From Mesodorylaimus sp. YZB2_4 (lineage: Eukaryota; Nematoda; Enoplea; Dorylaimida; Dorylaimidae): a stretch of DNA of 64,000 nucleotides. The notes under the pieces were generated by a model. The model was not told the origin of the DNA. It was given only the letters and a program-made list of their open reading frames with translations, and ran no database searches. The position numbers were made by a program, and so were the translations under genes. Shown here piece by piece: positions 51,647 to 64,000 of the stretch. How positions within the stretch are numbered: position 1 is the stretch's first letter; the number at the start of each line of letters is the position of its first letter. Location: assembly GCA_030248295.1 (NCBI GenBank), contig JASANH010001671.1, positions 248,001 through 312,000 of the forward strand, written 5' to 3'.

Positions 51647-52155
51647 AGGACTATAAGATTCTGGCGAAAGTGCTGGTCATGAGACTAAGGAAAGTGATGG
51701 GCAAGGTGGTCCATCCGGACCAGACCTGCTCGGTGCCTGGAAGAGACATAAGAGACGGGGTCTTGACCCTCTACAATGTTGTAGAGTACATCAGTGAGAG
51801 TGGGGCGGAAGGCATGCTTCTTTCCGTGGACCATATGACAGCCTTTGACATAGTCGAATGGGATTATATGAATAGAGTACTCGAATACTTTGGGCTAGGA
51901 CTAGTCTTTCAAAGCTGGATTCGACTGATCTATAAACCAGGGAAGGTCTCATCAGCGGTGCAGGTGAATGGCTACATCTCATCACCCTTTAATCCAAGCA
52001 GAGGAATCCGGCAGGGGTGCCCTTTGTCGGCCTTATTGTACGTGCTCGTCTCAGAGACAATCACAAATTTCATTAGGAGGGACGCAGCTGTAAAAGGATT
52101 AGACATACTAGGACGGGAGCTCAGTGGTGACTGGCAAGTGAATTCTTTCGAGGCT
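51647..52155 (+). pseudogene. Tx1/L1-like non-LTR retrotransposon RT fragment
   Basis: An open frame reads DYKILAKVLVMRLRKVMGKV, HPDQTCSVPGRDIRDGV, LLSVDHMTAFDIVEWDYM and GIRQGCPLSALLYVLVSET. These are RT motifs 1-4 of Tx1/L1-superfamily elements, in correct order and without a stop. It is cut off before the YADD box at about 52150, where unrelated sequence begins. One catalytic Asp sits in MTAFD. Confidence 0.85.
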
Positions 52156-52643
52156 AATAAAATGATTATCTTCGAACTGACGTACTGATCATGGATCGAG
52201 GCGGACGTGAATTTCAATCCTGTCTGAGAAACGTCTGTAGCACAAGCTGCACAGAGCCAGTAGACTTCCTCTTGGTGACCATCCAACATGGTGGAGCTTC
52301 AACGCGGCCGGACTCAGGTTGCTGTATTGCTGGAAGGTCGCTGCTGCTGGGCTATGGTCAACCTCTGACTCACATCCTGTAAGTGAGGCTGAGTGTTCCA
52401 TGTCTAACTTGATCTGGCTTCGAAGAATGCAGCCCGTCGCCCCTGTCCATCATATGAGCTCTGTGACTTCCCACTCTTATTTAACCTCTGGTACGCGTTT
52501 CAAAGCTAAAACGTGAACCAGTCTTTATGGCCAAAGCTACATGCATCTCACTACAGCCAGATAATTGACAGTGCTAGGATCTACTGCAGGCACGCGCACG
52601 GACACGATACTATTCGCCAAACCATCACAGTAACTGTCTCATT

Positions 52644-55600
52644 TCAAATATCATCAGTGACAGCAGCTGTTTCAACATCGATCTCTCCAGTCGACGTAGT
52701 CTGCACTTCGGCATCGACCATAACAGCACGATGACACTGGCAAGAGCACATACCATTGACCACGAAAGAAATGGGTGCGGGTGTGGCTCCTTCGACCACC
52801 TCTCCATTGATCCACGGGATGTAGTAGTCCTGAGTCGAGTACAGGCTCTCATCATCCACTGATCTCTCGCTCTGTTCACTGCCCGCCAAGACTTTCTTCT
52901 CGCGGTTGGTCAATGTGGCCCCGGTCGGGTCGTGCATCAGTTTCTCATTGATCACGTTCAACTGAAAGGGCCAGACTATTGGCTAAAAGGATGGGCATGG
53001 TGGGTGAGTAGGACTCACAGTGTACTTATTGCGACGTTCTTGCCGTTGAATTTGAACTTCTTGATGTTTGATGAAGAAATCAGCGTTTTCTCGGCATAAA
53101 TGCCAAAATAAGTCAAAGAGTTCCGGTCTGATCGAGCTGAAATAAGGCATGCAAGTTGGAGTTCGGGTCCATATGAACTGAAGGGAGTGACCAGCCAAAC
53201 CCAGGATACCAAGTCCTCTGATCTAGTAGTGGCTGAAACATGACCCTGACGGGAGATGCTTCTAGCTGGCGACTATGTGCAGGCAGTTCATGTCTAGACT
53301 AGCCTCTGACGTGCATCCATACAGTTCGACTAGACAACAGGATATCAGAGTGGGATTAAGTAGGTTGTGACAGCTGAAGTTCTAAGGAGTCCCGAGACAG
53401 TGATGCTTACTGTCACCAGCATCTACAGCAGTGTAGTCAGGGAGTACAGGAGAGAAGTTGGGGAGAGTGTCTTTCTTAGGTCTTCGCAGCGAATGGGTGC
53501 ATGGCCTGTGAATGACGACTTTAATAACATGCTGGCACTATTTGAGTCGATGCATCCATATTATTGCCGCTCCATGTTCACAGTTACCTGTGCATCGAGA
53601 CGAATATGACAGGCATCAACGCGTGCACTTCCTCTACCGCCAGTCGAACCATGTCATCAGTCAGTGGCCTCAATGACCAATATCTGAAAGTGATCCGACA
53701 GTAGTTTATCCACAGCCACAAAAGATGCATGAGAAAGGCGGTCACTTTGGGTCGCGCCTCTGCGTCCTACGAGGCACTCCATCAGTGTACATAAGTGATT
53801 GCGGATGGTACAGGCGTTGTAGATTCAAAAACGACATCGGCCGGATTTCGTGCAATGGGCGGCCAGTTCGTTGGTGCTGAATTACTGTATTTGCTACCTG
53901 AAAAGACAGGGGAAAACTTTGCTCCGCAAAAAAGCGAGGATAGATCGATCGGCTATCTGTTCAAGTGTGCTGGGGTAACCTAGCCTTGCAGGCGTAAAAG
54001 AGAATTTGGCCTACCGAAGTCGGCGGGACAAAAACTCCGACTGTAGCAAGGCGAGTTTTGCGGCTGAAACATCAACCCGTGGGGTAGGTTTCCCAGGCAG
54101 GGGAGAACGATTACTCTCTCCAACTAGCCCTGTCCCACCATGAGCCGTGGTTACACTAGCCCGTGCCACCGTACTCGTGCCCGTGCCACAGAAAAGATCG
54201 TGGCAGGGTGTCCATTGCGCGTCATTGCATATACTATGTCGCAGTACCTACCTGTCGCGAAATACGCGATTGATACGAGGAAGCAGCGCCTCGCCCACTG
54301 CACAAGGCCCGAGAATGGAACACTTTACACCTCTAAATGATATGTGATTTGGTATCGTTCATGCGGGGTGTGCGTTTTCTCTGTTGACTTGAACGGTCTG
54401 TTCGTTCTGTTTCTCTAGATTACTGTAAAGCACCAGACTCGAAGCATTGTCGCCTCTCTCCATATTTATATCTCGCGACAATACCACACCATTATCCAAT
54501 GGCAAACGGGGAAGCCAGAGCCATGTCACGCCACATGGCTACCCCGTTTCCCGTCATGGATCCACGTGGATGCTCGGCAGCCGTGCATGATCTACGATAA
54601 AACACACGCGTGTGTAGTGCACTCTCAGGCGGCTGGAGATATGAAAGACTGAATCTTCTGGGACAAAAAACTCCAACTGGAGCAAGGCAAATCTCGCGAC
54701 TATATCTGCCGCTGAAACACCGAAGTGGTTGAAGCCTCCCAGCCAGGCGAGGTATCGATCTCCCGACTGCCAGGGATGCTGGTTACACGTGGAGCCTGAA
54801 CTATTCCATATTATTCAGACAAGTGTGCATCGTAGATCCACACAGAGCCATATGTGAGTATCATAGATCTATGCGGCCCATGTGGATCCACCACCGCGCC
54901 TCGTGCAACATGGAATCTAGGAACTGAACTGGCAACCTGACATGGCTACCTTTAGAGAGTAACTTGCACTCGTACTGTAAGCTTCGAGCAGAAAGAGGCT
55001 CAGAAATCAGCAATCACGAACGACACAAAAACATGACCCTGAAGCGGGATTCGAACCCGCGCCTCTGTAGTTCTCGCCCCAGGTGCAACCACTGCAGGAC
55101 ACCTGCACCACTCTCCGAGTTAAGATAGAAGGCTTTTTACGATTTTGTTCTACCGCGCTCCTCCAGGCGAGGCAGAAACCCGCCGGGTCGATGTCTCAGG
55201 CACCTACGACTAGGTGACCTGCCGGGAGGGTTTTATGAGTCTATCCGCTCCCCGCGGTATCTTCTCCAATGTAGGCTATTCCGCCCAATACAGTTGGACG
55301 CGTAACCACTGGGCTCGTGGCCTCGCGTCTAAACAAGGCCTGGTTGGAAATTAGGCGTATGGCTCTCAAGCCACATGCGCAGTTACCGTCACAGGTGAGT
55401 GTCCAAATGGGGTCCTGCAAATCCCTCAAGTTGGCCTGCGTTTGGTGATGCGATAAAACATGAGCATTGACATTCAGATTGTCCCTTCCTGGATCCTGGA
55501 TCCTCCAAAACCCGACTATCATTTGCTTATCAGTAAGCAAATACCATCGCATTGTAGAGACTCGACTGGCAATCAATACTCTGCACGGAGCCGGCAGCTG

Positions 55601-57120
55601 GAAGCGTCACCCGTCGGGGTGATGTTTCAGCCATGGACTAGGCCGGAAGACTTGGTTGGCTGCCCTGGTGCAAAAGAGTCGCTCCCTCCAGTAATACGGA
55701 TCCAGAGTCGTAGAACTGCATATGGGGACCCCAACTCAATAGCATGAGCCCAATATGTTTTGGTCTGCACTCACCTGCGTGTCGAAGACAGCTTGCACGG
55801 ATATGTGGTATTGCTGCCACATGAGCGTACTGATCCTCCTGCAGTCATGGATCACCTAAAAAGGCCGCACTTCTAACACTGTCTTGGACCACTTCCCCTA
55901 ACCTTGACATAATCGTCGGCTTCCAACAAATCCTTCAATCCCGACTCCAATAAGATGCTGGCACTGTTGGCCACGTCGAACACATACAACTTCCCGAAGG
56001 GTGTCGCCAAAGTGACCAGAGCTAGGAAGTCCTGTCCACCACCCAAATTGACCAACTTGAAATCCATGGCCACCGCATTCGACAATTCCACACTCAAATA
56101 GGCCGCCTTCGGATCAGTGAACATGGCCGCCACTTCTTGCATGGCCTCGCGCGCACTCTTCAATGTCTTCAAGACTACAGTCAGTTCGAATGGGTCCAGG
56201 GTGGAGAAATCAGGGATTTGCTCAGCCATCACCAGGCCACCATACTCACTCGGGTACACGCCAGGGTCTATACTGAACATGGCCGGGGAGAAAGCACCCG
56301 CCTCCGAGACATCCGAGGACACGCCGTCTCGATTACGAACAATCGATACTTTATTGGATCGAATAAAGAATAATTGACGATGTAATTTTAAAAATTGCAT
56401 CAATTCTTTTGGATTTGTCGCAACTTCTTGTCGTACTTGGTGCGAAAATCGAGTACAAAATTGTTTATATAATGTTTCCATCGGCAATGGTAATTCTTGC
56501 AATTCAATCAAATTTTTCAAATATTCTAATGCCACTTGCTTAGCCTTTGCACCAACCAGTGGTTGCCCATTTTCATCTAAATCTAAATCAGGATCATTCG
56601 GTTCAGGCATATTTTTTAAACGAACTCGATCATTTTCCACAACAAAAGTATTCGAATGCATTTGCAAAAATTCAGTGAAGTCTTTGACGTGTCTTCCACT
56701 GTACATTCTTATTTCGGGTGCCGCTTGTGATCGATGACCTAATAAACTTTTAATTTGTAATTCTGGTCCAAATCTTTTTAATTTTGCCTCAAAAAATTCA
56801 ACCGCTTCTTTTTGAACATCACGATCACGTGTCAAATTTTGAATTAATGGCACTGCCCGCATTCCACCCAAGGCAATCTCTCCATATCCATTCAATGTCA
56901 CCTGATCACCATCGATCGTAAATAAACTCGGATATTGAGCTAAGAAATCGCACAAACCTTCTTGCGTACTTCCAACGGCATCTCTCATTTCACTCGTGAA
57001 TCCACGAGCTCCAAATTGACAACTCAAATCATGAATTGTACGAGTGCCATTCTTTTGCATAAGATGATCCATGAAAAAAAGTAGGGCTAGATTTTTGGCA
57101 TCTTCTTGATTCGAACTCAT
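52644..57120 (-). CDS. egl: Egalitarian/EXD1-type protein with degenerate 3'-5' exonuclease domain
   Basis: Six exons, phases consistent, 660 residues: 55903-57120, 55775-55855, 53746-53897, 53588-53683, 53019-53136, 52644-52961. Residues 1-320 hold repeated winged-helix-like modules (LLFFMDHLMQKNGTRTIHDL ... FLAQYPSLFTIDGDQVTLNG; FLQMHSNTFVVENDRVRLK; FLKLHRQLFFIRSNKV). The DEDD-exonuclease fold follows: AVAMDFKLVNLG, YVK-VIHDCR, VFDTQ-VANTVIQHQ, DPKYWSLRPLTDDM and VEEVHALMP. After it comes the Egl-type IRPELFDLFWHLCRENADFF. Acidic positions expected at DxE, near HDC and in the third motif are not preserved (DFK, RRIST, VEEV). The C-terminus carries AEVQTTSTGE, resembling an LC8 dynein-light-chain site, as Egl uses. 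In flies Egl couples localised mRNAs to BicD/dynein. The ATG at 57120 follows an in-frame GTG only. Confidence 0.9.
54008..54170. repeat. Dispersed repeat family B, copy 4 (Egl intron)
   Basis: GAAGTCGGCGGGAC, CGGCTGAAACATCAACCCGT and CCCAGGCAGGGGAGA, in the same orientation as the 33.4 kb copy. A further diverged copy is at about 54655-54790 (GGCAAATCTCGCGAC, CCGCTGAAACACCGA). Confidence 0.75.
55030..55125 (-). repeat. tRNA-like element (Egl intron)
   Basis: The minus strand has GCGGGTTCGAATCCCGCTTC, a perfect T-arm, with a possible D-arm upstream (AGTGGTGCAGGTGTCCTGCA). The acceptor stem does not pair convincingly. Confidence 0.5.
55150..55290. repeat. SINE-like family A, copy 3 (5'-truncated)
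   Basis: CGCTCCTCCAGGCGAGGCAG, GATGTCTCAGGCACCTACGA and GGTATCTTCTCCAATGTAGG match copy 1 closely. It lies in the Egl intron beside the tRNA-like element. Confidence 0.85.
55560..55690. repeat. Family B-related repeat, copy 5
   Basis: GAAGCGTCACCCGTCGGGGTGATGTTTCAG retains the hairpin core as CACCCGTCGGGGTG. It is flanked by GACTCGACTGGCAATCAATACTCTGCAC and GAAGACTTGGTTGGCTG. A second copy with the same flanks lies at about 63355-63465. Confidence 0.7.
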
Positions 57121-57474
57121 TTTCTTTCCAATTATCCCTTTCACTAATCCGTACTCTCCTCTCCGCAGCCTACTGCCTTCTAGCTCCTTTCACTCGCGCC
57201 CAGCCAACCTGTACTAACGAGCAGTACACCTGTATACATACAAATCTAGGCCCCTTTATATCCCTGCTCCGACTCCAACAGGTGAAAAAGCCCAACCTGC
57301 CCCATGCCCTGTTAGAAAAACGGTGATCTCTTACGCCAGAGATCAAGGCTGCATCCACACGCGCTAATCGTATACGACCCGCCTCCGCTCAGCATCAGTG
57401 CATTAGCATATGCCCCTCTCGATCAACCCAAGCACCTGGACACATTTCCATTTTCATGACTGACCTTTGACGAC
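57121..57474. other. Egl-Raf intergenic segment
   Basis: This is the 5' flank of the egl homologue and 3' flank of Raf. Nothing specific is recognised apart from the 80-bp inverted repeat immediately beyond it. Confidence 0.4.
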
Positions 57475-57554
57475 TAGCTAATAACATGGAATAGGCAATG
57501 CACCGCAGTCACTCTCAACGCACGACAGTAAAACCACTCGACCATAGATGAACA
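57475..57554 (+). repeat. 80-bp exact inverted repeat, left arm
   Basis: Identical over all 80 bases to the reverse complement of 58691-58770. The left arm lies in the Egl-Raf intergenic DNA and the right arm inside a Raf intron. The arms are 1136 bases apart. Confidence 0.97.
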
Positions 57555-57809
57555 AAGCACATTATAACCATGACACGCCAAGTACACATCTCCCCTCGCC
57601 AATGACATAACCACCACCCGAGGTCCCTCCCACCATCTCCACTCCCATAACTGTAAAACTACAAACTGGCCGACCAACGCGCGCACATTAAAGCCACCTT
57701 CACAAAAGCAATACGGCCACTAGGGCCTACTCCATAAAAAGACATCGCTTATCCGACATCCAGTACCGCCTGCTATCCCAAAATGAATACCTGCTCCATG
57801 GCGACAATG

Positions 57810-62941
<5,132 letters not shown>

Positions 62942-64000
62942 CTAAAAACAGACACGCCTTATCACTGACTGCCCACATTCCATGATAAGGTAGAAGACCA
63001 CTGCGTCCTGCCATCCCATCTACGATATGCCTTTCGCCCCACGTCCACTCAGGGGCAACAAGCCACACGAAACAGACAAACCTAAGAAATAGAACACCAA
63101 GTTGGCCTCACTATTATCCCGTACATCCCCATGAACATGGTACCAACAAGAAACCAAACCGACTTGAAGTCCTGATAAAGATCCAATACACTGACCCACT
63201 CATAAGACCCATAACCTGTGGCTCCTGCTTCTGAGGTGACAAACAAAACCACACCAGCCTCTGCCACGACGCTGGCAGGATAAGACAAGATCCCTTCCCT
63301 GACACGCATACCAACAAGGACCCTCTACACCATGTCATATTCTGGCAATCTGCAGAGACTCGTCTGGCAATCGATCCTCTGCACGAACCCGGCAGCGGCA
63401 CCTGGCAAGATGATGCTTCATCGATGGTTTAGGGCGAAGACCTGGTTGACTGTCCTGGGGTTGTGGCATGGCGTAGAAGCTTCATAGGCCATTCCCCTAT
63501 ACATGACCCTGGGCCCAGCTTTGACACTGTACTACTTGAAAGATGTCAGACACCAGGCTCACCTGAAAGACTTACAAAATCTCAAAATAGTCCAACCCTC
63601 TCCTTCTATGTAAAGGATTCAAACAAGGCATGAAAAATGATTTTCCAGACAAAAATTTGATTTTCCCTGTTATTTCCACTACTGCGCCAATTTCAACTGA
63701 TTTACAGCAAGATTAACCTTACCTGGTTACATGATTTTGCAAAATCTCGTCGATCTGACTGAAACTTTTTTTCTCCCGAACACCCTCAGATAAGGCAAGT
63801 GAATCAAAATGACTCAAATCCAACCTCTGCCAGTTTTCCCCGATTTTCCTAGGTTTTCCAGACACTTCTCGAATCCCCTGACTTTTCTGGTTTCATAACC
63901 GCGTATGAACCCTGTTACGCATACCTAAGGGGTCAACAACTGCATAACCACACAATCTCCAGCCATTCACTTACTTTAAAGGTAAATCTTGTGCACTCGA
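62942..64000. other. Upstream of known Raf exons, nothing coding recognised
   Basis: The first Raf exon(s) should lie here or beyond the window. I found no exon with the required phase-2 donor and a start codon. A family B-related repeat sits at about 63355-63465. The remainder (63500-64000) is A/T-rich with no motif. Confidence 0.4.

Overview
The window is animal nuclear DNA. Four multi-exon genes can be read through canonical GT-AG introns, many only 50-60 bases long. They encode a plasma-membrane calcium pump (PMCA), a Raf kinase, an Egalitarian/EXD1-type RNA-transport protein and a Dok-7-like PH-PTB adaptor. A two-LIM coiled-coil gene and a small membrane-protein gene are also present. 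An insect-type gustatory-receptor relic (with the TYhhhhhQF signature) and short introns point to a protostome, probably an ecdysozoan. I cannot name the species, and no bacterial, organellar or viral gene is visible.

Layout. 1-4.3 kb: foldback/MITE repeats and a broken Harbinger transposon. 5.3-6.9 kb: gustatory-receptor-like pseudogene (+). 7.9-8.8 kb: two-exon single-pass membrane protein (+). 10.6-14.2 kb: LIM/coiled-coil gene (-). 14.8-20.3 kb: no recognisable gene. 20.3-27.5 kb: complete 16-exon PMCA gene (+). 28-33 kb: transposon cluster with a THAP-domain transposase (-) head-to-head with a FLYWCH-MULE transposase (+). 34.7-47.5 kb: Dok-7-like gene (-). Its introns hold a 53-copy 20-bp minisatellite, an RTE retrotransposon fragment, MITEs and tRNA-derived SINEs. 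47.6-52.2 kb: foldback DNA element and a Tx1/L1-like reverse transcriptase fragment. 52.6-57.1 kb: egalitarian homologue (-). 57.8-62.9 kb: Raf kinase (-), 5' end not found. 63-64 kb: nothing coding seen.

No operon-like pathway links the genes. Three are signalling or transport genes (Ca2+ export, Ras-ERK kinase, receptor-tyrosine-kinase adaptor) and one is an mRNA-cargo adaptor. The other main character of the window is repeat content: at least three dispersed SINE-like families, one of which shares its core with the minisatellite. An exact 80-bp inverted repeat brackets the last three Raf exons. No obviously new multi-gene system was found. The best leads are the minisatellite/SINE link, the bracketing inverted repeat, the Egl homologue with a degraded exonuclease site, the two-LIM coiled-coil gene, and the divergent THAP/MULE pair.
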